A DNA stretch of 64,000 nucleotides from an uncultured Mycoplasmatota bacterium (GCA_900548695.1 URLC01000001.1:124001-188000); one strand, 5' to 3'. Positions 1 to 8,298 are shown, counted from the stretch's first letter. Translations and numbers: made by a program. The notes: generated by a model from the letters alone, not told the origin.

Positions 1-343
1 TAATTGCATTTTTTTCTACTGGTGTAATATTTGTTGGACAGCATATTAATATTCTAGGTCTGGAGAATAATTTTTTAGCTTTTATTTTCTTGATAAATGC
101 ATTAAGCATAATTTCAGTTACTTCAAAATCAGCAATAACCCCGTCTTTCATTGGTCTTATTGCTTTTACTTTTCCAGGAGTTCTACCTAACATCTCATTG
201 GCTTCTGAACCTACGGCTATTACACTTTTAGAATCAGTATCAATTGCTACAATACTTGGTTCATTTAATACAATTCCCTGACCTTTAATATATATCAAAA
301 CGTTTGCTGTTCCTAAATCAATTCCAATATCTTTTGCCCACAT
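1..343 (-). CDS. mbl: MreB/Mbl-type actin-like cell-shape protein (N-terminal part, runs off the left edge)
   Basis: The first 114 codons of an MreB-family protein are visible; the rest lies outside the window. The product begins [18 protein letters not shown], which contains the phosphate-1 ATP-binding loop of bacterial actins. It continues through NEPSIVAI and a PxKxGVIADF stretch typical of MreB and Mbl. These proteins form membrane-bound filaments that guide cell-wall synthesis along the cylinder. The ATG at 343 has an AAAAGGATG ribosome site upstream. In Bacillus mbl lies close to spoIIQ, and a spoIIQ-like gene precedes this one here, so Mbl is the likelier paralogue. Bacillus has spoIIID between the two; it is absent here. 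The family is certain, the paralogue inferred. Confidence 0.9.
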   Translation of the reverse strand, partial: MWAKDIGIDLGTANVLIYIKGQGIVLNEPSIVAIDTDSKSVIAVGSEANEMLGRTPGKVKAIRPMKDGVIADFEVTEIMLNAFIKKIKAKKLFSRPRILICCPTNITPVEKNAI

Positions 344-429
344 ATCTGTCACATCCTTTTCTGTCATTAATATTTTATCATAAAATTTTGGTTTTATAAT
401 AAAATATATTCATATTTTTTCTATTTATG

Positions 430-452
430 AAAAAAAGAGTCTATTGCTCTTT
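430..452 (-). terminator. Rho-independent terminator after spoIIQ
   Basis: On the minus strand a 6-bp stem (AAAGAG/CTCTTT) overlaps the spoIIQ stop codon and is followed by a run of T. It would separate spoIIQ from the mreB-like gene. Confidence 0.7.
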
Positions 453-1088
453 GTTTTCTGAAGTATTAAGTTCTTTATTTAGATAAAGAGTAGGATCGAC
501 TACTTGACCATTTACGTACAATTCAAAGTGTAAATGATTGCCCATGTCTTTATCTAACTCATTTGTACCACTTTTACCTATTACTTGTCCTTGGGTGATC
601 ATATCACCTTTTTTAACACTTACTTCTGATAGACTTTGATAGATACTGACATAACCATTATCATGTTTTATCTCTATTACTTTTCCTAATGTGTCATCTT
701 CTTTTACATCTGTTACGTTTCCATCTAAAACAGCAACAACATCAAAAACATTTTCGTTTATAAAATCGGTTCCAGAATTTTGTAAATATGTATTGTCATG
801 ATATATAATTGATTTTTCTTGGGTTGAAGCATCAGCTTTGTAGTCATAATAACTTTTACCTATTTTTACATTCGTATCAGTATATGGATTAATCATTTTT
901 GTTGTTTGATTAATTACTGCTTCTTCCTCTTCTAAAATGGTATCACTTACATAACTTGTTGGATCATCTGGAATATCATTTTTTTCTTTCAAACTATTTT
1001 GTAATATGGCTGTTCCAAAAATAATACCAAAAATCGCTATTATCATTAGGGTTGGTAATACGTATGGCCTTAATTTTCTTCTTTTCAT
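441..1088 (-). CDS. spoIIQ: SpoIIQ-like membrane LytM/M23 protein with a degenerate zinc site
   Basis: A 215-residue protein with one membrane segment (about residues 11-30), a linker and a C-terminal LytM domain (about 95-200). In Bacillus SpoIIQ sits in the forespore membrane and binds SpoIIIAH to form the engulfment channel. The PYTDTN, YYDYKA and YQSLSEV stretches resemble SpoIIQ. The C-terminal HLHFE motif (His185, His187) is intact. The first zinc-ligand position of the usual HxGxD motif is Asn104 in NSGTD, so the site is probably inactive, as in Bacillus SpoIIQ. The start is the ATG at 1088, which has GAGGTG upstream; an in-frame TTG at 1118 lacks support. It is the last gene of a leftward group with rpiB and a DUF1146 gene. 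Confidence 0.85.
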   Translation of the reverse strand: MKRRKLRPYVLPTLMIIAIFGIIFGTAILQNSLKEKNDIPDDPTSYVSDTILEEEEAVINQTTKMINPYTDTNVKIGKSYYDYKADASTQEKSIIYHDNTYLQNSGTDFINENVFDVVAVLDGNVTDVKEDDTLGKVIEIKHDNGYVSIYQSLSEVSVKKGDMITQGQVIGKSGTNELDKDMGNHLHFELYVNGQVVDPTLYLNKELNTSENKEQ

Positions 1089-1139
1089 TTTATTCACCTC
1101 ATTATAAGTTTTAACCAAAAAAAAAGATTTATACTTCTT

Positions 1140-1337
1140 TTAAAAAATTTTTGAGGAAGTAAATAAATCCATCAAAAAGTTAGTCACTAAATAAATTAGC
1201 GATATTCCTAATAGAAAATAAAATATGCGTGCCTGCATTACACGATTTTTTTTGAAGATTTGATTTATGTTCACAGCATCCATTGACCAGATAACAATTA
1301 TGGTTACAAAAATATATACTAGTAGTTTACCTAACAT
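1140..1337 (-). CDS. ywzB: DUF1146 (YwzB-like) small membrane protein
   Basis: A 65-residue protein with two hydrophobic segments (about 3-20 and 38-58) separated by a basic loop, KKNRVMQARIFYFLLGISL. The loop and the following LVTNF pattern match the DUF1146/YwzB family of Bacilli, whose function is unknown. It probably lies in the cytoplasmic membrane. Its ATG overlaps the end of rpiB, so the two are probably translationally coupled. spoIIQ starts about 50 bases downstream. Confidence 0.75.
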   Translation of the reverse strand: MLGKLLVYIFVTIIVIWSMDAVNINQIFKKNRVMQARIFYFLLGISLIYLVTNFLMDLFTSSKIF

Positions 1338-1777
1338 TGATGCAAATCCTCATATTCTTTTATCTTGTTTCTACGACGAACATGTTTTTCATCTTGTGAT
1401 GTTTCAGTGTTGATAAATGTATTTATTAAATCTAAAGCCTTTTCTAAAGACATCTTTTCCCCAAAAGCGATAATGTTTGAATCGTTGTCATTTCTAGTAG
1501 CTACTGCTTCTTCAATACTATCTACTTTTGCACAACGTATTCCTTTTACTTTGTTGCAAGCAATGCTAATTCCAATTCCTGATCCACAAATAGCTATACC
1601 AAATTCAGCATCTTTATCTGCTACTAAGTTTCCTAATTTGAATGCATAATCAGGATAATCTGTTGATTCTTGACTATTTGTTCCACAATCAATAATTTCA
1701 TGTTCTTCTATTAAATTTTTTATTATTTTTTCCTTTAAAATATAACCTCTATGATCACTAGCAATTCCGATTTTCAT
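1331..1777 (-). CDS. rpiB: Ribose-5-phosphate isomerase B
   Basis: A 148-residue RpiB/LacAB-family protein that interconverts ribulose 5-phosphate and ribose 5-phosphate in the pentose phosphate pathway. The phosphate loop SDHRG (residues 7-11), the STDYPDYA segment and the catalytic Cys64 in ICGSGIG are present. The usual R-x-H-N-D-A-N motif reads R-N-D-N-D-S-N, so an Asp (residue 97) stands where most relatives have the ring-opening His. The ATG shares a 4-base ATGA overlap with the stop of the gene upstream. In Bacillus rpiB lies in the same region as spoIIR, mntP and prfA. Confidence 0.93.
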   Translation of the reverse strand: MKIGIASDHRGYILKEKIIKNLIEEHEIIDCGTNSQESTDYPDYAFKLGNLVADKDAEFGIAICGSGIGISIACNKVKGIRCAKVDSIEEAVATRNDNDSNIIAFGEKMSLEKALDLINTFINTETSQDEKHVRRRNKIKEYEDLHQC

Positions 1778-2349
1778 TTGTTCCTCTTTTCTAACCTTTT
1801 ATAACTTGGTTTGTAATTTAATTTTTGGAGTGTAATACTTCCTCCTGTTACTTGATGTAAATGACTAAAGTTTATTTCATTATCTTCATTTTGCTGTTCT
1901 ATATTACAATTTAGACTTTCTAGTTGCATTATATTTTCTGGCAGATTGTAAGCATAGCCTACTTCCACATGTAATGTTTTTTTTAAAACATATACTTCTT
2001 TTTTAGTAATATTTTCAATTAATGGCCGATAACTAATGTATAGGCTATGCGGATGAATTACAGCTCCTGAAAAATCACACGTTTTATAGTTTCTGCTACG
2101 CATTTCACAAACGTTTGGATATAAAATAACTAAATCTCCTGGAAAGAACTCATGACTTCGATAGCTTTCCTCTTCTTGTTCTACCTTAGTTAGTATAGTT
2201 GTGAGGCTTTTTCCCATTAAGTCATCTACTATTTCTTTAGCGATTCTATTTGTTTTTAAAGAACTTAGAACTTGATGGTACTCATCTAACAATTTTTGAT
2301 TTTCTAATAATTTTATTTCTTCTAAAGTTAGATCTTCCAGAAATTTCAT
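1774..2349 (-). CDS. Uncharacterised protein upstream of rpiB
   Basis: I do not recognise this 191-residue protein. The N-terminal 60 residues look helical (LEDLTLEEIKLLENQKLLDE). The middle part is richer in predicted strands and holds FFPGDLVILYPN and CDFSGAVIHPHSLYISYRP. There is no signal peptide or membrane segment, so it is probably cytoplasmic. The ATG at 2349 lies 8 bases after AGGAG; a GTG at 2358 is less likely. It overlaps rpiB by ATGA and follows an acetyltransferase gene by about 20 bases, so it is probably in the same operon. Confidence 0.75.
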   Translation of the reverse strand: MKFLEDLTLEEIKLLENQKLLDEYHQVLSSLKTNRIAKEIVDDLMGKSLTTILTKVEQEEESYRSHEFFPGDLVILYPNVCEMRSRNYKTCDFSGAVIHPHSLYISYRPLIENITKKEVYVLKKTLHVEVGYAYNLPENIMQLESLNCNIEQQNEDNEINFSHLHQVTGGSITLQKLNYKPSYKRLEKRNK

Positions 2350-2369
2350 ATATTTCACTCCTAGATTGA

Positions 2370-2981
2370 TTATACCATGTCAGATTTCTTTTTGAAATAA
2401 TTCATATAATTAAATTTTTGTTTATATCTACTAATTTTGTAAATACGCCAAGTTTTTTTTAGACTTTTTTCTATTATTACTTTTTCTTCAGGTACTTCTA
2501 AGTTACCATTAACTATTACTTCCGGATTATTTAGTCGATATAGATTTTCTTTTATGTCAGATATCTCCCAATTATATTTTTCCCCAATTCTTGTGAATTC
2601 ATTTAATTTATTTAATGGAATTGTAATTAATGGCTTGTCTGTTTCCAAATATTCATTAGCTTTTTTCACAAGTATTGTTCCTATTTGATTTTTTCTAAAA
2701 CTTTTTTCCACATAAAATGTGCATATCTTTTTTTCTTCTTTAGTTTTTTTTAACGATACAAAACCAACTATTCTATTTTTTATATGCGCAATTATTATAT
2801 TTCTTGTATTATCATATAGTCCTGGAATTTGAGTGTTTAAATACCAATTTTTATAATCTGGATAGTCATTTTTTACTAGAATACTTATTTTTAGAACTTG
2901 ATCTAGTAAATTTTTAATCATTTCTGTGGGATAATTCTCATCTATTAAAGCTTTTATATCATGAATTTCTATTTTTGACAT
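2370..2981 (-). CDS. GNAT-family N-acetyltransferase
   Basis: A 203-residue protein with a GNAT fold. The central strand IIIAHIKNRIVGFVSL (about 63-78) and the acetyl-CoA binding region CTFYVEKSFRKNQIGTILVKKA (about 87-108) are followed by helices and a C-terminal strand. The tail from residue 150 is lysine-rich. The substrate cannot be deduced. AGAGGTGATAAT precedes the ATG. It appears to be the first gene of the leftward group leading to rpiB and spoIIQ. Confidence 0.75.
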   Translation of the reverse strand: MSKIEIHDIKALIDENYPTEMIKNLLDQVLKISILVKNDYPDYKNWYLNTQIPGLYDNTRNIIIAHIKNRIVGFVSLKKTKEEKKICTFYVEKSFRKNQIGTILVKKANEYLETDKPLITIPLNKLNEFTRIGEKYNWEISDIKENLYRLNNPEVIVNGNLEVPEEKVIIEKSLKKTWRIYKISRYKQKFNYMNYFKKKSDMV

Positions 2982-3046
2982 ATTATCACCTCTAATCGAT
3001 TTTAGAATAGCATTAAAATTATACTATTGCAAGAAATTTTCCAAAA

Positions 3047-3067
3047 GAAAAAACTGCAATTATGCAG
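3047..3067 (-). terminator. Terminator after rpmE
   Basis: On the minus strand CTGCA-TAAT-TGCAG is followed by six T, directly after the rpmE stop. Confidence 0.8.
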
Positions 3068-3275
3068 CTTCTTTTTGATCAAATCCATATTTTTTGTTAA
3101 ATTTATCAACACGACCAGCACGTGATGCTCTACTTTGTTTTCCAGTATAGAATGGATGACATTTTGAACATACTTCAACACTAATACTATCTTTTGTTGA
3201 TTTACAAGTAAAAGTTTCTCCACATGCACAAGTAACTGTACAATCTTTTACTTCTGGATGTATTCCTTTTTTCAT
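3060..3275 (-). CDS. rpmE: 50S ribosomal protein L31, zinc-binding type
   Basis: A 71-residue protein starting [20 protein letters not shown]. The CAC and VCSKC cysteine pairs are those of the zinc-containing (C+) L31 form, which works in the large ribosomal subunit and also serves as a zinc reserve. The [11 protein letters not shown] segment is typical. The ATG at 3275 is chosen because AAGGAG lies 8 bases upstream; an earlier in-frame ATG at 3308 would add 11 residues not seen in the family. It has its own terminator. Confidence 0.96.
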   Translation of the reverse strand: MKKGIHPEVKDCTVTCACGETFTCKSTKDSISVEVCSKCHPFYTGKQSRASRAGRVDKFNKKYGFDQKEAA

Positions 3276-3334
3276 TCTATCTCTCCTTCCGCCATGACTT
3301 TTGGTCATAGTAATTCATTAGCGTTATTAGTATA

Positions 3335-4054
3335 TCAAGTATTTTCTTGTTTGGCAAGTTTTTTTAAGACTTCTTTTGCGATTTTATAATAACCTTCTTT
3401 GCTAGGATATATACTATTCGGATTTAAAAAATCCTGGTTAGTTAGAACAGTTGTTGTTGGAATATAAATAACATTATCCATATTAGCAAACAATTCATTT
3501 AGTTTTTTAATTCCTTTATTTATGTAAACATTTTCAAATGGAATGTTAGGATATCCTATCATATATATTTTTTGGGGATAATATTTTTTTAATTCTTGTA
3601 AAAATTCCTCCAAATTTTTTTCTATTTCTTTCATTATTTTATCCAATTTATACTCATTCATATTTTCAGTAATTGCAATATGATAAATTAAATCATTTAA
3701 ACCTACAGTCATAGTAATTAAATTTGATTCTCTTATTGTTTGTTTTAAGTTTAATTGCACATTGTGATTTGTAATTTTTTTGTTAGTTACTAAATCTTCA
3801 TAGAGATCTTTAATAGATTCATTTTTATCCGAAAAATTTTTAGTATATAGTTTTAGTTTTTTTGATTTCATTAAATCATCTTTTATAAAGTCACTATAGC
3901 CATAATTTATTTCTTGATAGGAATTTATTCCCAAAGCATAACCATCTCCTAATGATGTGTAGTTAAAATAATGTATGTGATTTTCTTTATAAATTAAAAA
4001 TACTATAAAAATTACTAAAAAACAGATAATTAGTTTGTAATGTTTTTTAATCAT
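3335..4054 (-). CDS. SGNH/GDSL hydrolase-like membrane-anchored protein lacking the catalytic triad
   Basis: A 239-residue protein with an N-terminal membrane anchor or uncleaved signal (residues 8-22) and an SGNH-like domain outside the membrane. Block I reads SLGDGYALG, so the nucleophile Ser is Gly38. Block III (TVGLNDL, Asn120) is kept. Block V, usually DxxHP, reads NSIYP, so the catalytic Asp and His are Asn213 and Tyr216. Active relatives such as YpmR hydrolyse esters or lipids; this copy is probably non-catalytic. The ATG has GGAGGCACT upstream. It stands alone between murA and rpmE, and murA has its own terminator upstream. Confidence 0.75.
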   Translation of the reverse strand: MIKKHYKLIICFLVIFIVFLIYKENHIHYFNYTSLGDGYALGINSYQEINYGYSDFIKDDLMKSKKLKLYTKNFSDKNESIKDLYEDLVTNKKITNHNVQLNLKQTIRESNLITMTVGLNDLIYHIAITENMNEYKLDKIMKEIEKNLEEFLQELKKYYPQKIYMIGYPNIPFENVYINKGIKKLNELFANMDNVIYIPTTTVLTNQDFLNPNSIYPSKEGYYKIAKEVLKKLAKQENT

Positions 4055-4064
4055 AGTGCCTCCA

Positions 4065-4101
4065 TAAAAAAAGAAATATAACTATTTAATTATATTTCTT
4101 T
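4065..4101 (-). terminator. Terminator after murA
   Basis: On the minus strand a perfect 12-bp stem (AAAGAAATATAA / TTATATTTCTTT) overlaps the murA stop and is followed by T residues. Confidence 0.85.
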
Positions 4102-5343
4102 AAGATTTATTTTAGCACCTACGCTTGTTAATTTTTCAATAATTTGTTCATAACCTCTTAGTATGTGTTCCACGTTAGTAATTGTCGTTTTTCCTTCTGC
4201 TTTAAGACCTGCAGCTACCATAGCAGCTCCCGCTCTTAAGTCAGTTGCTACTACAGATGCACCAGTTAATTTCGTTGGACCAATGATAGTAGCTGTTTGA
4301 TTTTTTATTGTAACATCAGCACCTAAATCTTTTAAATAAGGAATATGCATAAAACGATTTTCCCAGATTGTTTCTGTTACTTTCGATTTTCCATTACATT
4401 GAGTTAATAGAACTGTGAACGGCTGTTGTAAGTCAGTGGGAAATCCAGGATAAACTAGTGTTTTTATATTGGTTGATTTATAGCTATCTTTTTTTGATAT
4501 TAAAACGTAATCTGCTCCTACTTCTAATTCTGTTCCAATTTCTTCTAATTTAGAAAGTAAGGAGTCAACATGTTCTGGAATAATATTATCAATTTTTAAA
4601 TTTTTTCCACATAAAGCTCCAATGATAATATATGTTCCTGCTTCTATTCTATCTGGTATCACTTCGTGGAAACACTTATGTAGTGTCTCTACTCCTTCAA
4701 TTTTGATAGTTGAAGTTCCTGCACCACTGATTTTTGCTCCCATATTATTTAAAAAAGTGGCAACATTTACTATCTCTGGTTCTTTAGCAGCATTGTCAAT
4801 AATTGTCGTTCCTTTAGCTTTTACAGCTGCTAACATAATATTAATTGTTGCTCCAACTGATGCAATATCCAAATAAATATTAGCACCTTTTAATTCTTCA
4901 GCTTCCACGATGTATTTATTTTTTTCGTTAGTAATTTTTGCACCTAGGGCTTCAAATCCTTTTAAATGTAGGTCAATTGGTCTTGCTCCGATTGAGCATC
5001 CTCCCGGAAAATACATAACTGCTTTTTTGTATTTTCCCAATAAAGCGCCCATAAAGTAGTATGATGCTCTTAGCTTTTTAGAATAAACTTCAGCAATTTC
5101 TACATTTTCCATATTCTGAGGATTAATAATAATACTTTCACTTGCTCTTTTTACATCTACGTTCAGTTCAGCTAAAATATCACATAAAGCATCTGTATCA
5201 GTAATTTCTGGAACATTGCAAATTGTTACTTCTTCATCTGTTAAAATAGCTGCTGGAATTAAGGCAACAGTTGCATTTTTTGCTCCACTAATTCTGATAG
5301 TTCCACTTAATTCTTTATTTCCATCAATCTCCATTATTTTCAT
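4090..5343 (-). CDS. murA: UDP-N-acetylglucosamine 1-carboxyvinyltransferase (MurA, second-paralogue position)
   Basis: A 417-residue EPSP-synthase-fold enzyme that transfers enolpyruvate from PEP to UDP-GlcNAc, the first committed step of peptidoglycan synthesis in the cytosol. The substrate loop SGAKNA (19-24) and the fosfomycin-target Cys116 in PGGCSIGARPIDLH are present, as is the LRAGAAMVAAGL segment. Length is normal. AGGAGG precedes the ATG. Its place next to fba and rpmE matches Bacillus murAB (murZ) rather than murAA, though spoIIQ and mbl, neighbours of murAA, are also nearby. A strong terminator follows. Confidence 0.96.
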   Translation of the reverse strand: MKIMEIDGNKELSGTIRISGAKNATVALIPAAILTDEEVTICNVPEITDTDALCDILAELNVDVKRASESIIINPQNMENVEIAEVYSKKLRASYYFMGALLGKYKKAVMYFPGGCSIGARPIDLHLKGFEALGAKITNEKNKYIVEAEELKGANIYLDIASVGATINIMLAAVKAKGTTIIDNAAKEPEIVNVATFLNNMGAKISGAGTSTIKIEGVETLHKCFHEVIPDRIEAGTYIIIGALCGKNLKIDNIIPEHVDSLLSKLEEIGTELEVGADYVLISKKDSYKSTNIKTLVYPGFPTDLQQPFTVLLTQCNGKSKVTETIWENRFMHIPYLKDLGADVTIKNQTATIIGPTKLTGASVVATDLRAGAAMVAAGLKAEGKTTITNVEHILRGYEQIIEKLTSVGAKINLKEI

Positions 5344-5376
5344 TATTTTTTTACCTCCTATCAGCTTTACTATATT

Positions 5377-6222
5377 TTATAGCTGTGTTCCAAATAGAGT
5401 TACTATTTCAGCTATTCTATTTTTCATTGCTGATTCACCACTACCAATAATTTTTCTTGGATCATATACTTGCTGATCTTCTTCTAGCTTGTTTCTTACT
5501 GCCTTACTCCATACTGCTTGTAGATCTGTATTTATATTAATTTTTGATATACCACAGGCGATTGCTTTCTTAATTTTATCATCAGGAATTCCAGTTCCTC
5601 CATGTAATACTAGGGGGATTGGTAAGTTTTCGTTGATGATTTGCATGGTTGCAAAGTCTAAGTTTGGTTCTCCTTTATAAAATCCGTGTACACTACCTAA
5701 TGCTGGAGCAAGAGAATCTATATGGGTATTTTCATATAAAGTTAAACAATCTTCTAGTGTTGCATTGGTTGATGATGAAGTAATATTATCTTCTGTTCCA
5801 CCAATATGTCCCACTTCAGCTTCTACACTTACTCCTCTTGCATGAGCATACTCTACTACTTCTTTAGTAATTCTTATATTTTCTTCTAGCTCATGACGAG
5901 AAGCATCTATCATGACAGATGTAAATCCAGCATCAATTGCTTTCATACAAGTTTCTTTACTACTTCCATGGTCTACATGTAGGCATACTGGAATAGTTAT
6001 ATTTAAATCTTTTATTAAGCCTCTTACCATTCCTACTATCGCATTATATCCTCCCATATATTTAGCAGCACCTTCACTTACTCCTAAAATTACAGGTATT
6101 TGTAATTCATTACATTTTTCTAAAATATATTTTGTCCATTCTAAGTTATTTATATTAAAATGGGGAACTGCATATTTTCCCTTTTTTGCATTCATTAACA
6201 TTTCATTAAAATTTACTAACAT
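5377..6222 (-). CDS. fba: Class II fructose-1,6-bisphosphate aldolase
   Basis: A 281-residue zinc-dependent aldolase of glycolysis that splits fructose 1,6-bisphosphate into DHAP and glyceraldehyde 3-phosphate. Zinc-site motifs LHVDHGSS, EAEVGHIGG, SVHGFYKG and VLHGGTGIPD are intact, as is the NINTDLQ phosphate-binding segment. The ATG at 6222 follows AAGGGTGG; an upstream in-frame start at 6255 would add 11 residues overlapping the promoter. A consensus promoter lies directly upstream. The fba-murA pair matches Bacillus order. Confidence 0.96.
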   Translation of the reverse strand: MLVNFNEMLMNAKKGKYAVPHFNINNLEWTKYILEKCNELQIPVILGVSEGAAKYMGGYNAIVGMVRGLIKDLNITIPVCLHVDHGSSKETCMKAIDAGFTSVMIDASRHELEENIRITKEVVEYAHARGVSVEAEVGHIGGTEDNITSSSTNATLEDCLTLYENTHIDSLAPALGSVHGFYKGEPNLDFATMQIINENLPIPLVLHGGTGIPDDKIKKAIACGISKININTDLQAVWSKAVRNKLEEDQQVYDPRKIIGSGESAMKNRIAEIVTLFGTQL

Positions 6223-6244
6223 TTCTTTGCCACCCTTCATATAT

Positions 6245-6273
6245 ATCATAAGCAATATTCAAAGGTTTGTCAA
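6245..6273 (-). promoter_or_regulatory. Sigma-A promoter of fba
   Basis: On the minus strand TTGACA (6268-6273) and TATGAT (6245-6250) are separated by 17 bases. Transcription would start just upstream of the fba ribosome site. Confidence 0.8.
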
Positions 6274-6274
6274 A

Positions 6275-6300
6275 AGAAAAAGAAAGTAAGCTCTTTCTTT
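6275..6300 (-). terminator. Terminator after mntP
   Basis: On the minus strand AAAGAAAG-AGCTTA-CTTTCTTT is followed by a T-rich tract. It lies between mntP and the fba promoter. Confidence 0.7.
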
Positions 6301-6329
6301 AGACAACTTTTTTGATGTTTTTTACTTTA

Positions 6330-6863
6330 TTAAAAGAATAAGTATTTTAGACTCAATAAAAGCAAAATAATCACTCCTATATATTCTGCTTTTTCACCAT
6401 ACTTTTCAGATATTTTATTTCCTAAATGAATACCTATAAACGTGAATATAAAACTAACTAAAGCAAAGATTAAGCAGGCTTTGGTAATTGTTGCAACTGT
6501 TAAAGAAAGTGCAATTCCAACAGAAAAACTATCAATGCTTACCGTAAAAGAGAAAATTAGAATTGACAAAAAATTAGTTATGATACCTTTTTTATCATCT
6601 TTTCTAGATATAAACATTTCAACTCCTAAAATCAAAAAGATAATTCCCACTAAGAAGTTCGCCTTAGTAATGTAATCTAACAATAATTCATTTCCTAATA
6701 AAGCTCCAAATTTTGGCATGAAAAAATGAAAAATACCGACGCTAATACTTAATAATAATTTCTTTTTCATTGGAATATTGGTGGTTCCATATGCTAGCGA
6801 TAAAGAAAAAGCATCCATACTTAATCCTAGAGCCATAAAAAAATATATAAGAGTATCATTCAT
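6330..6863 (-). CDS. mntP: MntP-family manganese exporter
   Basis: A 177-residue membrane protein with six predicted helices arranged as two related halves. The repeated acidic motifs LGLSMDAFSLSLAYG (about 13-27) and SFTVSIDSFSVGIAL (about 106-120) are the signature of MntP, which exports Mn2+ from the cytosol. AAGGTGATATT precedes the ATG. I see no yybP-ykoY manganese riboswitch upstream; spoIIR ends only about 30 bases away. Bacillus mntP also lies between spoIIR and rpiB. Confidence 0.93.
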   Translation of the reverse strand: MNDTLIYFFMALGLSMDAFSLSLAYGTTNIPMKKKLLLSISVGIFHFFMPKFGALLGNELLLDYITKANFLVGIIFLILGVEMFISRKDDKKGIITNFLSILIFSFTVSIDSFSVGIALSLTVATITKACLIFALVSFIFTFIGIHLGNKISEKYGEKAEYIGVIILLLLSLKYLFF

Positions 6864-6897
6864 AATATCACCTTATATATTCTATTAATTTACCTTT

Positions 6898-7416
6898 TTA
6901 AAAATACTTATCTATTAACTCTTTTACAAAAGATGTATACTCTACATTTTCAGGTTCTTCTTTCGTATCTAATAAACATAATGGTGGAAATAATACACAC
7001 CAAAAGTTTTCTCCTAAACCGTTTCCTAAAGTAATAACTAATGACTCATATTCTCCTTCTTCATAGACAATTCCTTTGTATTCTTTTTCTGGAAAATAGT
7101 TCATTCCATAATCAATTTTAAATTCTTGGTTTATTTGATTTTTATCCAATGTTTCTTTCACTACTTTGGAAAACTCTGGGATAGTTTTTTGAATATTTTT
7201 TCTGGTATTTGCTAAAGAAGTATCTAAAACTGTTAATTTTCTTATTTCATTATTTAAATTATTAACTACTTTTTTCTTAATCGCTTGATCTTCTTTTTGG
7301 TTGCTGTTGGCAATTACTCTAAAGCGAATCGCATCTTTGGGGATAACTACCTTTTCTTCTTTATTAATTACTAATAATGTGGTTATGATAGCTAAAATGA
7401 TAATCATCTTTTTCAT
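6898..7416 (-). CDS. spoIIR: Stage II sporulation protein R
   Basis: A 172-residue protein with an N-terminal hydrophobic signal (about 3-16) for export. SpoIIR is made in the forespore, acts in the intermembrane space and triggers SpoIIGA to process pro-sigma-E in the mother cell. The family motifs IRFRVIANSN, KKKVVNNL and GNGLGENFWCVLFPPLCLLD are intact. It is shorter than Bacillus SpoIIR (224), mainly at the C-terminus. The ATG at 7416 follows GAGAGGA; an upstream TTG at 7434 is unlikely. Its position next to prmC and prfA is the Bacillus order. Confidence 0.93.
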   Translation of the reverse strand: MKKMIIILAIITTLLVINKEEKVVIPKDAIRFRVIANSNQKEDQAIKKKVVNNLNNEIRKLTVLDTSLANTRKNIQKTIPEFSKVVKETLDKNQINQEFKIDYGMNYFPEKEYKGIVYEEGEYESLVITLGNGLGENFWCVLFPPLCLLDTKEEPENVEYTSFVKELIDKYF

Positions 7417-7461
7417 AGATATCCTCTCTTTCAACTATATAGTGAGAGAATATTAATTTTT

Positions 7462-8298
7462 TTATTCAGAATTTACTCTTAAATTTTTAAAGATAAATAA
7501 CATTCTGTCTTTACCTGATAAATCTTTTTTTACTTCAATAGTAACATTTTCCAAGTATTGATAAGCTAATTTTGTTATATCTTTTGCTTGTGTCATACCA
7601 ATTTCAAATGCTATTAAACTTTTATCCTTCATATGAATAGATGCTTGTTCTAAGATTTTTTTGTAACAGTCTAGACCATCAGCTCCTGCGTATAGTGCTA
7701 GGTGAGGCTCATTGTTTTTGACTATTTCTTCTATTTCCTCTGTTGTTTTTATATATGGTGGGTTGCTTATGATGATATCATATTTTTTGACTATGTTAGT
7801 AAACATGTCGCTTTGAATAATATTAGCTTTCGAATTTAGTTTTACACAGTTTTTGTGAGTAACTTCTAATGCTTCTGGGCTTATATCTACTAAATCCACA
7901 GAATTTGTGGAAACTTTTTTTTCTAAAGTTAAGCCTATTACACCACTACCGCAACCTAAATCAATAATATCCACAGGATTTGTGAAAAATTTGTTAATAT
8001 ATTTTACGGTGTTTTCCACTAATTCTTCCGTTTCAAAGCGAGGGATTAACACTCTATTATCAATATCAAATTCATGACCATAAAAATTAACATGACCAAT
8101 GACATATTGAAGAGGTTTGTTTTCCTCTAAAGCTTTAATTTCTTTTTTTAAAAGGTTAACTTGGTCTTGTGAGACTTCTTCTTCTAGATGATTTAATAAT
8201 TCTAACGGATTACAATTTAAAAGTTCTGCTATTAAAATCTTTGCATGGTCAGAGTGAATGTGCTGCTTAGCAAAAAACAGAAGGTTTTCGACTGTCAT
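7462..8298 (-). CDS. prmC: Release factor glutamine methyltransferase PrmC
   Basis: A 278-residue SAM-dependent methyltransferase that methylates the Gln of the GGQ motif in release factors. The N-terminal helical substrate domain is followed by the SAM loop IDLGCGSGVIGL and the catalytic SNPPYI motif. Length is normal. Its ATG overlaps the prfA stop by 4 bases, so the enzyme and its substrate are translated in tandem. Confidence 0.95.
   Translation of the reverse strand: MTVENLLFFAKQHIHSDHAKILIAELLNCNPLELLNHLEEEVSQDQVNLLKKEIKALEENKPLQYVIGHVNFYGHEFDIDNRVLIPRFETEELVENTVKYINKFFTNPVDIIDLGCGSGVIGLTLEKKVSTNSVDLVDISPEALEVTHKNCVKLNSKANIIQSDMFTNIVKKYDIIISNPPYIKTTEEIEEIVKNNEPHLALYAGADGLDCYKKILEQASIHMKDKSLIAFEIGMTQAKDITKLAYQYLENVTIEVKKDLSGKDRMLFIFKNLRVNSE

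Noticed and set aside
3002..3229. A 75-codon leftward frame overlapping rpmE
   Set aside because: It is rpmE read in another frame, runs through the terminator, and L31 itself is certain.
4622..4876. Open frames opposite murA, fba and other long genes
   Set aside because: They lie entirely within well-identified genes on the other strand and show no ribosome sites or recognisable domains.
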